Assembly (NCBI GenBank): GCA_964445985.1
Contig: CAYUMU010000006.1
Span: 1-64,000 of the forward strand
Direction of reading: 5' to 3'
Length of the DNA stretch: 64,000 nt
Origin: CAYUMU01 sp964445985
Lineage (GTDB): Bacteria > Planctomycetota > Planctomycetia > Pirellulales > S012-138
Shown here: positions 1-9,426 of the stretch, in pieces
Layout of the letters: each line of letters starts with the position of its first letter
How positions within the stretch are numbered: position 1 is the first letter of the stretch
Program-made: the position numbers and the translations under genes
Notes under the pieces: model-generated
What the model was told of the DNA's origin: nothing
Databases searched by the model: none
The model's input: the letters and a program-made list of their open reading frames with translations, nothing else

Positions 1-76
1 GTCGGGGTGAGAGGATTTGAACCTCCGGCCTCTACGTCCCGAACGTAGCGCTCTAGCCAAGCTGAGCTACACCCCG
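1..76 (-). tRNA. tRNA-Pro (anticodon CGG), 3' end at the window edge
   Basis: The reverse complement folds as a full cloverleaf. The 7-bp acceptor stem is CGGGGTG/CACCCCG, and the D arm GCTC...GAGC encloses AGCTTGGCTA. The anticodon stem CTACG/CGTAG holds the loop TTCGGGA, giving anticodon CGG (proline). The T arm GGAGG-TTCAAAT-CCTCT contains the invariant TTC. The discriminator is A at position 2, and one following C lies at position 1, so any encoded CCA is cut off by the window edge. Confidence 0.95.
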
Positions 77-178
77 TTTTTCGGAAGTCGTCTATTGTAC
101 GCCGCCGCGAGAGGTCGTCAACTCACTCGGCGACCGCATCTCGAGGGACCGCCTGGGATCTTGGCTGCCCCCTGCAAT

Positions 179-1387
179 TTAGTAGCGGCCGTGGTAGTTG
201 CTGGGCCGAGTCGCTGTGGTGCGGGCGGCGTTGGACACGGGGGCGTCGGCGCGGCGGATCTTGGATTCGACAACGATCAGCATGTCTGACCGTTCAGGTC
301 CATTTTGCGTAAATGGCAGCTGCTTGATGAGGGGGTTGAGTGGATTCCCATCCACGGTGAAGGGGGCAGGCACCACGCCCAGGCCAATCAGCAGCACTTC
401 GTCCACCGGCCAGCGAAAGCGTTCTTGCAGGCGAAACTGGCTGACCTGGGGAACTTCGATCTTGGTTCGTTGCCGCGGCGCCAACTGCGTGGGCACGTCA
501 ATGAGCACGGGCGCCATTTGTTCCACGTGATCGATATGGCATTTGAAAATGGCGTCGATCATCTGCCCATCCTGGGTGAGCAGCGGCGAGAACTCCACGG
601 CGAAGCCTTCTTCAATTTGGTCGGCCTGAGCTTCGAAGCCGGGCCAAACATTGGGAACCATCTTGATATCGCGGATATAGGAACGAGGTCGGGTGCGCGA
701 CAGCACGTGCGTTTCGCCGTTGCCAATCAACAGTTGCGGCGAGGAATGCTCGCGATAATCGCTCCGCTTGCTGAATTCGGCCAAGAGCAGTGCCGCGTCT
801 TCACGCTTTACCATCCAGGCTTGCACGCCAGGCGTTTGGACCGGCACCGGCCGCATCACCCGGTAGGCGCGGCTTCGCCAGTTAGGGTCGCTAATGGTGA
901 CCACCCGCATGCCGAATGACTGCGACTCAGCCATGGGCGAAGTGAACCGGCTGACCACGTCGGCCACGGTCTGGTGCATTTCGGGAGTGTGATAAACCTT
1001 GATGGAGTTGGCGCCGGCGCTGAGAATGCCCATCGGCTCGCCGTGCCAGGCTTCGTAGCCAGTCTCGCGTAGGATCCAATCGACCACCGTTCGTTCGGGC
1101 CGCTTGGTGTTGGTGATTCGCTGGGTGTAGGCCCGGAGGTCGTACTCTTTCCAAGTTTGACCAGCATCGCGAGGCAGCGCCAGCGACGTGGAAGGCCCCG
1201 ACGCGATGGTTCGCACGCCGGGCGCTTCTTCGGCCCCCTGATAGGCGGCTCGACGAACGTAGGGTTCTTGGGGGTCCGCCGTTTGATCTTCTTCGGCCGT
1301 GCGCCAGGCGCGTTGTTGGGCCAAACCAAGGCAGGCCAGGGAGACCCAGGCACCGACGAACCACATGATCGATCGCACCGAAAGCAT
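179..1387 (-). CDS. exported secretin-like (type II/III secretion N1/secretin homology) protein
   Basis: 402 residues. The ATG at 1387 was chosen over longer in-frame starts because GGAGG lies 8 bases upstream and it begins a signal peptide (MLSVRSIMWFVG..., cleaved near LGLAQ). Residues about 85-130 (ETGYEAWHGEP, then IKVYHTPEMHQTVADVVSRF) resemble the N1/STN-type domain of secretins. The C-terminal half (VEFSPLLTQDGQMIDAIFKC... LLIGLGVVP) resembles the secretin homology domain, but the protein is too short for a full pore-forming secretin. A periplasmic or outer-membrane accessory role is inferred. It follows the polysaccharide ABC exporter genes on the same strand but is separated from them by about 395 bases. 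Confidence 0.6.
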   Translation of the reverse strand: MLSVRSIMWFVGAWVSLACLGLAQQRAWRTAEEDQTADPQEPYVRRAAYQGAEEAPGVRTIASGPSTSLALPRDAGQTWKEYDLRAYTQRITNTKRPERTVVDWILRETGYEAWHGEPMGILSAGANSIKVYHTPEMHQTVADVVSRFTSPMAESQSFGMRVVTISDPNWRSRAYRVMRPVPVQTPGVQAWMVKREDAALLLAEFSKRSDYREHSSPQLLIGNGETHVLSRTRPRSYIRDIKMVPNVWPGFEAQADQIEEGFAVEFSPLLTQDGQMIDAIFKCHIDHVEQMAPVLIDVPTQLAPRQRTKIEVPQVSQFRLQERFRWPVDEVLLIGLGVVPAPFTVDGNPLNPLIKQLPFTQNGPERSDMLIVVESKIRRADAPVSNAARTTATRPSNYHGRY

Positions 1388-1782
1388 TACCGGCACCTCC
1401 ATCCTAGGCGGAGAACTAACGGCGGAGGAGCACTCGCAACGAGGTTGCTCCCTTGAGTCCAGGCATGCACGACTCAATTGGCCGAATGGCTTACGCAAAG
1501 CGAGAAGTGATTACAAACGCTTTGCGAAGGGAGGGGACCATAGCGATCAAGCGGAGGCATTTCAAGGGCAGCTTTTTTGAGCCGCCGCGAAACCGCGAAA
1601 GTGGTCTTTACACCCGTGATAGCGATGATTGACGGCGAGTTGGATGGGTGAGCATCGATGGCGACTGAGGCGCCGACGCCAGAGAGAATGGCATCGCAAT
1701 CGACTGGCGGAACGCGCCGCCCGATCCAGGGGGCGCAGGCATGCATTGCCGTGGACCCTGGCCGAACACCCGGGAATGCCAG
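1388..1782 (-). other. 395-base intergenic stretch, nothing recognised
   Basis: This lies between the secretin-like gene and the ABC ATPase gene. The open frames here lack Shine-Dalgarno signals and recognisable protein character. Only the GGAGG site for the gene ending at 179 is identifiable, just upstream of 1387. Confidence 0.4.
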
Positions 1783-2547
1783 CTACGCCGCGGCTTTCAG
1801 GGCTTGCGGCGACTCGACGCTCTTGCGATAGGCGGCGACCACCTCGGCCGGGTCTCCCAGCATTCGCATCTGCCCATGATCCATCCACGCCACGCGATTA
1901 CAAATATCTTGAACGCCTTGTAGGTCATGGGTGGCAAAGACAACGACCCGAGCTCGATTGATGAGCGACAGAATTCGCTTCTTGGCTTTCTCTTGAAACG
2001 CTAGATCGCCGGCGCCGAGCACTTCGTCGATTAGCAGAATATCGGGATCAATGGCCGTGGCAATCGAGAACAATAATCGCACGAACATACCACTGGAGTA
2101 GTGGCGCACTGGCAGGTCGAGGAATTCGCCCAGCTCGCTCCATTCCGCGATATCATCGATCTTGCTGGCTAGCGTTTTCGGCGTTTCGCCCTGCACATAG
2201 CCTCGGTAGAGAATGTTCTGGCGGCCCGTGGCAAAAGGTTCAATGCCAAGACCGATATCCAATAGAGATTGGATCTGACCTTGCGTATGCACAGTGCCGG
2301 CGGTGGGCGGATAAATGCCGGCCAGCATTCGCAACAGGGTGCTCTTGCCGGCGCCGTTATGGCCGATCAGGCCCAGCCGATGCCCTTCTTCGAGCTTGAA
2401 GGAGATGTTGCTGAGTGCCTTCACGGTTTGCATGGGGTTGTTGCGCTTTTTGTACAGCTTTGAGACAAAATAGTCTTTCAGCGACGTACGACGCACATGC
2501 CGCAACTTGAATGTCAGGCTTACATTTTCAAGATGCACGTGGTTCAT
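1783..2547 (-). CDS. ABC transporter ATP-binding protein, polysaccharide export (Wzt/KpsT/TagH type)
   Basis: 254 residues. The start ATG at 2547 (MNHVHLENVSLTFKL) has GAAGG 8 bases upstream; the open frame runs further but the extension has no ABC character. Walker A is GHNGAGKST, the signature is a YSSGM version of the ABC motif, and Walker B is PDILLIDEVLGAGD followed by FQEKAKKR and the H-loop THD. This wording is typical of the ATPase of ABC-2 O-antigen, teichoic acid or capsule exporters. It lacks the C-terminal carbohydrate-binding domain of long Wzt proteins, so substrate choice probably does not depend on such a domain. Its permease partner lies immediately upstream on the same strand (2712-3530). 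Confidence 0.9.
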   Translation of the reverse strand: MNHVHLENVSLTFKLRHVRRTSLKDYFVSKLYKKRNNPMQTVKALSNISFKLEEGHRLGLIGHNGAGKSTLLRMLAGIYPPTAGTVHTQGQIQSLLDIGLGIEPFATGRQNILYRGYVQGETPKTLASKIDDIAEWSELGEFLDLPVRHYSSGMFVRLLFSIATAIDPDILLIDEVLGAGDLAFQEKAKKRILSLINRARVVVFATHDLQGVQDICNRVAWMDHGQMRMLGDPAEVVAAYRKSVESPQALKAAA

Positions 2548-2711
2548 GTAAGGAGCCTTCTTACCGTTTTTCACTGGGTTGGCGGCTGGTTGTGCTGCAC
2601 TGCGTGCCCCCCGCCTTCGAGAGAGAAGGCATGGTGCGATTCCAGTTTCCGATGCTGAGAACCTGATGGGGCACTTTGCTTTGGTCTCAAGCGTTGCCAG
2701 GCATTTCACGT

Positions 2712-3530
2712 TTAGAAATACAATACCAATCGACGACTGAACCGAGCGCAAATGCCGGTAGCAATGCAAATCATGACTGCGGTTGCTAGCGCCGAGGCCC
2801 CGTAGGCGACGAGGGATGCCGGCTGCCCTGTAAGAACGGGCACGCGAATGATCTCGACCAGATATCCCAAAGGATTCAAGGCCATCACGGCTCGCATCGT
2901 GCTACTATTCAAAGACTCGGGTTTGTAAAAAATAGGTGTCATATAAAATAGCATTTGCAACGCCACGGCGGACAGATGCTGCACATCGGGAAAGAGCACG
3001 TTCATCACGCCCATCGTTATGATAAGTGCCCAGCCAAATAGCAGGAGCAGCAGTAATCCAGGAACAAGCCAGACGGGCGTCATGAAATACACGGTCCCGT
3101 CGAGTATCGAAGTCAACACGATCGCCACGACCAGAATCAGCAGGAAATGAAACGAGACGCTGATCAGGGTGCGAAGCCCAAAGACTGGCAACGGCGCGGG
3201 GAAGGCGCGGAGATACTTCTCCGCGCTCACCATGGTTGTGCAGCCTTCGGAGACCGTGCCGGAAATAAACGTCCAAATGGCGACGCCAGTAATAACAAAC
3301 GGGGCGTACTCGCGGAGATTCACCGCAAACATGGTTTGAAACACCATGCACAGCACGGCCGTCATGGCCAGCGGACTAAGCAGCGACCAGGCCAGCCCCA
3401 GGTACGATTTGCGATAACGCGTGGCGATGTCGAGCTGGGCCAAACTGAACCAAAAGTACCGCATTCGCCAAATAGTGCGTAGATATTCCACGCTGGGGCT
3501 GGAGGCGGGCATGGTCGAGACAGATGCCAT
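2712..3530 (-). CDS. ABC-2 type polysaccharide export permease (Wzm/KpsM/TagG type)
   Basis: 272 residues with about six hydrophobic segments. The ABC-2 fold is visible from RYRKSYLGLAWSLLSPLAM near the N-terminus to the segment MLFYMTPIFYKPES and the conserved NPLGYLVEIIRVPVL before the last helices. It should form the membrane channel through which an undecaprenyl-linked or similar glycan leaves the cytoplasm, powered by the ATPase encoded next (1783-2547). A weak AGGT lies 9 bases before the ATG. The mannose-1-phosphate guanylyltransferase at 9745 could feed the same glycan pathway, but it is not in the operon. Confidence 0.9.
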   Translation of the reverse strand: MASVSTMPASSPSVEYLRTIWRMRYFWFSLAQLDIATRYRKSYLGLAWSLLSPLAMTAVLCMVFQTMFAVNLREYAPFVITGVAIWTFISGTVSEGCTTMVSAEKYLRAFPAPLPVFGLRTLISVSFHFLLILVVAIVLTSILDGTVYFMTPVWLVPGLLLLLLFGWALIITMGVMNVLFPDVQHLSAVALQMLFYMTPIFYKPESLNSSTMRAVMALNPLGYLVEIIRVPVLTGQPASLVAYGASALATAVMICIATGICARFSRRLVLYF

Positions 3531-4393
3531 GGACGGATACCTAAGCTACGTTGCAGTCTGTGAAGAAAAAGGGCCGTTCGTCAAACCACACAATGAATGG
3601 TCCGCGACGCAGTTCGCGTCGCGCCTGCGCCGCGTTCTTCCCGGTCGGCCGACGATTCGATTTAGCTTGGACGGTGTCTATATCAAGGTGGTTCATTCAC
3701 AACAAGATGGATTGGCACACGTTACGCACGCTCAAGGCGCCCCACTTGTTAACTGCCGGGTAATGAATCTGCCCCCCCGTTCCGCATTAATTGGCCCGGG
3801 CACGAAACTTCTCCGTTTGGCGCGTGTTTAATTGGCTAGGAAACAATGCACGGCGCGCAGTGAAAGCGGTGCTGGCGAATACCAGCGCCGGATAACAACG
3901 CGTGTTGCCTGCCGCCCACCGTCACTCCCGGTCTTGGCCGCCAAACCTGTACTACCAGCAGCATGGGCCGGAGCCAGGGCCGGAAACACGTTCGATGGCG
4001 AGTTAACGTGGTACGTCAAAAAGGTCAATCGGTTCGAGTTCGCAAAACTCTCCAGCTAAATCAACGATGCAACCTGCTATCACGGCAGTGGCTTGGCATC
4101 GATTGCATTGCTGACGCCAGCCGGTTGGAGCAACTTCCCTCGGATGCACGTGCAACCAGGCGGGCCTATCCGCACGAGGTGACCAAATTCAGTCGCCCGC
4201 CGGCACGGAAAGCATCGACAGCATGCGAGTGAAGCGCATATGCTGGGTGAAATGCGCAAGCACGAAATTCGCCCAACGCAAGTTCCGCACGAACAGGCCC
4301 CTGCTTCCGTGGCGAGCTTTGCTTGCAGGGGCGGACAAAATCTTTCCGATTGTTCCATCAAACTACATCCTAATGCTTTGAGGAGTGGGTCCC
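3531..4393. other. 863-base region without a convincing gene
   Basis: This lies between divergent genes (permease on minus, EF-hand protein on plus). Several short open frames cross it, but none has a Shine-Dalgarno site, a recognisable domain or a consistent codon pattern. It must contain both promoters. TGAGGAG at 4379-4385 is the ribosome site of the EF-hand gene. Confidence 0.5.
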
Positions 4394-5452
4394 ATGTTGC
4401 CATCGCGTTGGTCGCTGTCGCTGGTGCTATTGTGTTCGCCGGGCTCTGTCTGGGCTCAGTCGGCGGTGCCGCCGGCTTCGGAAGCAGCAACATTGTTTGA
4501 GCGGCTCGATGCCAACCAGGATGGGCAAATCTCTCCCGATGAAGTACCAGAGGAGCAGCGCCGGTTGCTTGGGCGTGTGCTGCGCAACGGCGACAAGAAC
4601 GCCGATGGCAAACTCACCAAAGACGAGTTCGCGGCCGGTCTCGCCGAGCGAACCGCCGAGGACCCCGCGCCAAGCTCGGCATCCCCTGCCCGGGGCCAGG
4701 CTGCGCCGGGCCAACCGCGGCCCGAGTTCAATCGCGAAGAAGCGTTCACCCGCATGGACCGGAATAGCGATGGCAAGATTTCCGGCGAGGAACTTCCACA
4801 GCAGGAATTCATGCTGCGCATACTCAAGGCCACCGACCGCGATCGCGACGGGATCATTACCAAAGAGGAGTTTTTGGCGTTCCGTCCCCTGCCGGGCACT
4901 CCTGGTGCTCCAGCCATGCCGGGCGGCGATGGTTTGCTTGCTCGAGCCCTGGATAGCAATGGCGACGGCAAACTTTCGGCCGAGGAAATCTCGAGCGCTG
5001 CCACGGCGTTGAAGAAACTCGACCGCAATGGAGATGGCCAAATTACCGCGGACGAACTGCGACCAGCAGCCGCAACCGCAGGGCGGCCGGGTCCGGCCGG
5101 CAACCTCGCCGATCGCATCAAGGAACTCGACAAAAACGGCGACGGCAAGATCAGCAAGGACGAAGCGCCCGAGCGGCTGCGCGAGTTCTTCGATCGGGTG
5201 GATGCCGACGGTAGCGGTTTTCTAGAAGCGGAAGAATTGCGGCGCCTAGGACAGGGACGCCCCGAAGGTGGGAACCCCGCCGATCGCATCAAGGAACTCG
5301 ACAAAAACGGCGACGGCAAGCTCAGCAAGGACGAAGCGCCCGAGCGGCTGCGCGAGTTCTTTGATCGGGTGGATGCCGACGGTAGCGGCTTTCTGGAGGC
5401 CGAAGAACTTCGTCGGCTGGAACAGCGCCGGCCGGGCAACAATCAGGACTGA
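4394..5452 (+). CDS. exported protein with ten EF-hand calcium-binding loops
   Basis: 352 residues. The ATG at 4394 has TGAGGAG 8 bases upstream and begins a signal peptide (MLPSRWSLSLVLLCSPGSVWA). The mature part holds ten canonical DxDxDG EF loops, such as DANQDGQISPDE, DRNSDGKISGEE, DKNGDGKISKDE and DADGSGFLEAEE, joined by Pro/Gly-rich linkers. It is presumably a calcium-binding or calcium-stabilised protein in the periplasm or outside the cell. The last two pairs of EF hands arose by a 171-bp tandem duplication. A strong hairpin lies about 75 bases after the stop. Confidence 0.9.
   Translation: MLPSRWSLSLVLLCSPGSVWAQSAVPPASEAATLFERLDANQDGQISPDEVPEEQRRLLGRVLRNGDKNADGKLTKDEFAAGLAERTAEDPAPSSASPARGQAAPGQPRPEFNREEAFTRMDRNSDGKISGEELPQQEFMLRILKATDRDRDGIITKEEFLAFRPLPGTPGAPAMPGGDGLLARALDSNGDGKLSAEEISSAATALKKLDRNGDGQITADELRPAAATAGRPGPAGNLADRIKELDKNGDGKISKDEAPERLREFFDRVDADGSGFLEAEELRRLGQGRPEGGNPADRIKELDKNGDGKLSKDEAPERLREFFDRVDADGSGFLEAEELRRLEQRRPGNNQD
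5106..5447 (+). repeat. 171-bp tandem duplication inside the EF-hand gene
   Basis: The block starting near 5106 recurs with an offset of exactly 171 bases (57 codons) near 5277. Both copies encode DRIKELDKNGDGK..., KDEAPERLREFFDRVDADGS and FLEAEELRRL. Differences are few and mostly synonymous, which indicates a recent duplication. Confidence 0.9.
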
Positions 5453-5524
5453 GTCTTGCGACTTCCCCACGAGAGAGATCCGTCGATTCCACCAGGCCCA
5501 GGTGGAACGGTTGCAATCGGTGTT

Positions 5525-5559
5525 CACGGCCAGCGGTGCTTGCTTTCCCGCTGGCCGTG
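5525..5559 (+). terminator. strong hairpin after the EF-hand gene, possible terminator
   Basis: CACGGCCAGCGG (5525-5536) and CCGCTGGCCGTG (5548-5559) form a perfect 12-bp stem around an 11-base loop. It stands 73 bases after the stop codon at 5452. No T-run follows on either strand, so it may be a Rho-aided stop or an mRNA 3'-end stabiliser rather than a classical intrinsic terminator. Confidence 0.45.
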
Positions 5560-5725
5560 TCGCATTCTGCACAGCTGGGGGGTTGATCAGATACTTGTAA
5601 ATATGAGTTTCGTCGAAACCGAACTCAGCCTTACGAGGGCGTGTTCGCGGCTTCCCGGCTCGTCACTTGATGAGCGCGGCGGGAAGCGAAAGGCTTGTCG
5701 GCAACGGTGGTAGGGAGCGAGCAAA

Positions 5726-6670
5726 ATGCAGCCGGTTCTCATCGCAGATATTCAGGCCGCGGCCGAGCGAATTGCGCCTTTCGCGCATGACACGCCCATT
5801 GTCACTTCACAGTATTTCGACCGTCAGTGCGGCGCGCGGGTCTTCTTTAAATGCGAGAACCTGCAAAAGGCCGGAGCCTTCAAGTTTCGCGGGGCCTGCA
5901 ATGCCGTATTCTCGCTCGACGATGAGACCGCCAGTCGAGGTGTCGCCACGCACTCCTCGGGCAATCACGCCCAGGCGTTGGCCCTGGCTGCCAGGTTACG
6001 GCGAATTCCGGCCTGGATTGTCATGCCCAGCAACTCGCCGGCAGTCAAGCGAGCCGCCGTGGAAGAGTACGGCGGGCGCGTGGTGCTTTGCGAACCGACG
6101 GTGGCCGATCGCGAGGCGGTGGCCGCGCGGGTTGTGGCAGAGACCGGGGCAACCTTCATTCATCCATACAACGATCGGCGCATCATTGCTGGCCAAGGCA
6201 CGGCGGCACTGGAACTATTGGCCAAGGTCGAATCCCTGGATCTTGTGCTGGCCCCGGTGGGCGGCGGCGGACTGCTGAGCGGAACAGCCTTGGCCGTGGC
6301 CTTTACAAGCCCCGGCACCGAGGTAATCGCGGTCGAACCGGCCGGGGCCGACGATGCGTTCCGCTCGATGGCGGCCGGCAGAATTTTGCCGTCGGACAAC
6401 CCCCGCACGGTAGCCGACGGCTTGCGCACGTCGTTGGGCGAGCTGACATTTGCCGTAATTCAACAGCATGTTCGGCAAATCATCACGGTGACCGACGACG
6501 AAATCGTGTCGGCGATGCGCACGTTTTGGCAGCGAACCAAGTTGCTGATCGAGCCTTCGTCGGCCGTCCCGGTTGCCGCCGTGTTGTTCCGCAAGTTGCC
6601 CACCGCTGGCCGACGAATCGGCATCATACTGAGCGGTGGCAACGTGGACCCGGCCGACTTTCCCGCCTGA
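5726..6670 (+). CDS. PLP-dependent threonine/serine dehydratase or serine racemase-like enzyme
   Basis: 314 residues, fold type II PLP enzyme. The PLP lysine lies in KAGAFKFRGA near residue 50. The substrate loop is SSGNHAQALA, the phosphate-binding glycine loop is VGGGGLLSG near residue 175, and the C-terminal SGGN motif is present. There is no ACT regulatory domain, so it matches short catabolic threonine dehydratases, serine racemases and hydroxyaspartate ammonia-lyases rather than biosynthetic IlvA. The expected reaction is elimination of water and ammonia from Thr or Ser to give an oxo-acid, or racemisation of Ser. The Shine-Dalgarno site GGGAG lies 8 bases upstream. It is transcribed alone and converges with the WD40 gene downstream. 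Confidence 0.85.
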   Translation: MQPVLIADIQAAAERIAPFAHDTPIVTSQYFDRQCGARVFFKCENLQKAGAFKFRGACNAVFSLDDETASRGVATHSSGNHAQALALAARLRRIPAWIVMPSNSPAVKRAAVEEYGGRVVLCEPTVADREAVAARVVAETGATFIHPYNDRRIIAGQGTAALELLAKVESLDLVLAPVGGGGLLSGTALAVAFTSPGTEVIAVEPAGADDAFRSMAAGRILPSDNPRTVADGLRTSLGELTFAVIQQHVRQIITVTDDEIVSAMRTFWQRTKLLIEPSSAVPVAAVLFRKLPTAGRRIGIILSGGNVDPADFPA

Positions 6671-6759
6671 ATTATCCCGCTGAATTTCGCGGCCTGAAGG
6701 GGTGCGGCGAGCGTCGTTTGACGGCAGTCCCCGCTTTCAACCGAAATGGCGGCATCGAC

Positions 6760-9426
6760 TCATTCCTTCAGTTTTTGCAATTGAAAGGTTTTGTCGAGGC
6801 TGCCCGAGGCCAGCATCTTGTCGTCGGGGGAGATGGCCAGCGCACTCACGCGATCGGTGTGCGATTGCAAATTGTGCTCCAACTGTCCGGTCTTGGCGTT
6901 CCACATTCGAATGGTGCCGTCGTTGCCGGCTGACAGCAGATAGTTGCCGTCTCGCGTGAGGGCTACCGCGTTGACGCGATCGGTGTGCCCTAGCAGGGTA
7001 TGCGCCGCGGTTCGACTGGCCACATTCCAAAGTCTTACCTGCCCATCGGCAGCGCCCGAGGCAACCTGCAGACCGTTGGCGGAAAACTGCAGGCAAGTGA
7101 TCGTTGCGTTATGTCCTGTCAGCACGCTGGTCAGTTTGTCTTGCGTGGTGTCCCATAAGGCCAGTACTTTGTGGTCGCCGCCAAAGGCCAACACCGAGCC
7201 GTCGGGCGAGTAAGCCAGGCAAAGGATGGGTTTGCCCACCGTGAGGGTCTTCAGGAGCTTGCCGGCCGTGGCGTCCCAGATCTTCACCGTTCCATCGTTG
7301 CTGCAACTGGCCAGCTGTTGCCCATCGGGTGAGAACGCCACGCAATTCACTCGCATGGCGTGCCCTGTGCAGAGCACTGCGGTTCCGCTGGCCAGATTGC
7401 AGATGCGAACCTTGTGAGCTTCGCCGCCGATAACCACTCGTTTGCCATCGGGCGAAAATGCCAGAGCGAGAAAGCGCTCTTCAGGGATGCTGAAGTTGCG
7501 GGTGGTTTGGCCACTTTGGCAATCGAGAATCTGGAGCGTTCGGTCATAGCCGGTGGTAGCCAACTGCCTTCCATCGGAACTGAAGGCCAAGGCCATTACG
7601 CCGTCGCCATGGCGATCGTACGAAGCAAGCAGCGTGGGACGCGGCGCAGGCCCCGAGCTTGTCGCGGGCGGGGACGAACCGGGGATCGATGAGCCTGGGG
7701 TGGACGAAGCCACGCTGGCGGGCGGCGTGCCGCGAAAAACCGAGGCGACGTCGGCCACGGCGCCTTTGTAGGGCTTGACCTTCAATTCCACCTGGATCTT
7801 GACCAGGCCTTTCAGCTGAGGCAAAGCATGGTCGTACAAGCCATAGGCCCATTCGAGCGCGGCGTCTCGATACTCGGGTGGGGCGGTCTGAGCCCATTCC
7901 ACCCAGCGATCGGCCAGTTTGCACTGCTGTTCCGCGTCCGCAGGCAGTTCGATATCGTCTGCGGCGAGCGAAGCCAGCTTCTCATCAGAACTTTGCTTCA
8001 GCAGCTGAAAGCCCGGCTGCCAGCGTTTCCAGCCAAAGGCCAGTTGCATTCCAAGCTGATGATTGGCCTGGGCGTCGTCGGGCGTTTTCTTCAAGACTTC
8101 CAGCGCGGCGGTCAGTTGCTGGTGCTGTGCAGACTCGGTGGCCATTTGCTCGATCGCCGCTTGGGCCTGGCGGGCTTTCACCGTGTCGCGGGCGTCGCGC
8201 GAGGCCGATTCGGCCAGATTGAGCAGTTCGGCGGCCAAGTCATAGCGTCGAGCCTGATGGGCTTCTTCGGCCACGTCGAACGCCGCCGCCGCCACCGCCT
8301 TGCGCGTGGTGGAAAACTTGGCGGCCTTGAGGGCCTCGCGCACCACGCGAGCCCTGGCTTCCAGCGGGTCGACTTCGAAGATCGACGTAATCTCGGCGGC
8401 GACCTTCATCGCCATTTCCATCTCGGTGCAGGCGATGGCCAGCTCTTGCGCCTCGATCAGCAACGCGTACTTTTCCGACAGATTGTTCTGCACCGACTCC
8501 GCATGCTCCATCAACGTTTCCGCGAGCACCAATTGATCCGAAGGCTTGGTAGCCGCGGCAAACTTTTCGGCAAACACCTGCCGGGTAAATTCGCGCGATT
8601 GCTTCACCGCGTCGTCCGAGGGAAGCGGCTTGCGCTCCGTTGCCACCTTGAGTTTTGGGTTGAGCAGGGAATCGCTCAACGCCAGAGGGTCGCTGTTCGA
8701 CGTTTCCAGAGAAGTTGCCGAATCGGCGCCAACCGCGGCAGAATCCGCCGGGGAGGAGACAGTGGCTGCTGGCATCGGGCCAGGCGACATGAGCGTCGGC
8801 GTGCCAAATAGCGATTCGCCGCCGGCGGCGGCCGTAGCGGCGGCGGTATCGGTAGGCGAATGGACTGCTGCCGTGGTGATCGGCTTGGCGCGCGTCATTG
8901 CGCCCCGCAGTTGACCCCAATGCTCTTCACTCGGAACAACTAACTGGGGAGCCCCGTACTTGCGGGTGTGAATTTGAAAGCTGGCGGGCGCAGCCACCTT
9001 GCCGGCAAACAGGCGATCGGTCAAGGTCTTTCCATCCTGGGCTGTGCGCTCAATGGTTCCGACTTCCAGCCAGCCCTCTTGGACAAATCGCTCGGCGGTG
9101 TGGCGGGTATCCATCCATCCTCCACTCGAGTTGCCGTCGTATTGCCAGCTACAGACCAGGACGACGACTCCCGGCTCTTTGATTTGAAAGTTCACACTTC
9201 GTCCCTTGCCAGGGATATACCGATACATGGTTGCTCCGCGTAAGAACTCGGGCACCTTGTCGAAATACTCGGACGAATCCAGCGGTTCCTTGACATGGTC
9301 CGCGACTTCCACCACGGCCGGCTTTAGGCCGCCAGATTGAGCGACCGCCAAGGGGGCGACCATGATTGTTGCGCCCAGACAGGCCAAGGCACTCACGCAA
9401 CGGAACGCAGACCGGTTAGTTTTCAT
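6760..9426 (-). CDS. large exported protein with C-terminal seven-bladed WD40 propeller
   Basis: 888 residues. The ATG at 9426 (MKTNRSAFRCVSAL) has GGGGAG 6 bases upstream and starts a signal peptide cleaved after VAPLAVAQ. Residues about 30-200 form an uncharacterised domain. A low-complexity Ser/Ala stretch follows, then a long helical repeat-like region (about 290-560). The C-terminal 300 residues contain seven WD40 repeats with phrases such as FSPDGQQLASCSNDGTVKIW and DGQVRLW. It is probably a periplasmic scaffold; no enzymatic motif is seen. Three WD40 proteins occur in this window. Confidence 0.8.
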   Translation of the reverse strand: MKTNRSAFRCVSALACLGATIMVAPLAVAQSGGLKPAVVEVADHVKEPLDSSEYFDKVPEFLRGATMYRYIPGKGRSVNFQIKEPGVVVLVCSWQYDGNSSGGWMDTRHTAERFVQEGWLEVGTIERTAQDGKTLTDRLFAGKVAAPASFQIHTRKYGAPQLVVPSEEHWGQLRGAMTRAKPITTAAVHSPTDTAAATAAAGGESLFGTPTLMSPGPMPAATVSSPADSAAVGADSATSLETSNSDPLALSDSLLNPKLKVATERKPLPSDDAVKQSREFTRQVFAEKFAAATKPSDQLVLAETLMEHAESVQNNLSEKYALLIEAQELAIACTEMEMAMKVAAEITSIFEVDPLEARARVVREALKAAKFSTTRKAVAAAAFDVAEEAHQARRYDLAAELLNLAESASRDARDTVKARQAQAAIEQMATESAQHQQLTAALEVLKKTPDDAQANHQLGMQLAFGWKRWQPGFQLLKQSSDEKLASLAADDIELPADAEQQCKLADRWVEWAQTAPPEYRDAALEWAYGLYDHALPQLKGLVKIQVELKVKPYKGAVADVASVFRGTPPASVASSTPGSSIPGSSPPATSSGPAPRPTLLASYDRHGDGVMALAFSSDGRQLATTGYDRTLQILDCQSGQTTRNFSIPEERFLALAFSPDGKRVVIGGEAHKVRICNLASGTAVLCTGHAMRVNCVAFSPDGQQLASCSNDGTVKIWDATAGKLLKTLTVGKPILCLAYSPDGSVLAFGGDHKVLALWDTTQDKLTSVLTGHNATITCLQFSANGLQVASGAADGQVRLWNVASRTAAHTLLGHTDRVNAVALTRDGNYLLSAGNDGTIRMWNAKTGQLEHNLQSHTDRVSALAISPDDKMLASGSLDKTFQLQKLKE

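Noticed and set aside
4456..5442. Minus-strand 328-residue Ser/Arg-rich frame opposite the EF-hand gene
   Set aside because: The repetitive EF-hand coding sequence creates a stop-free antisense frame; no independent support.
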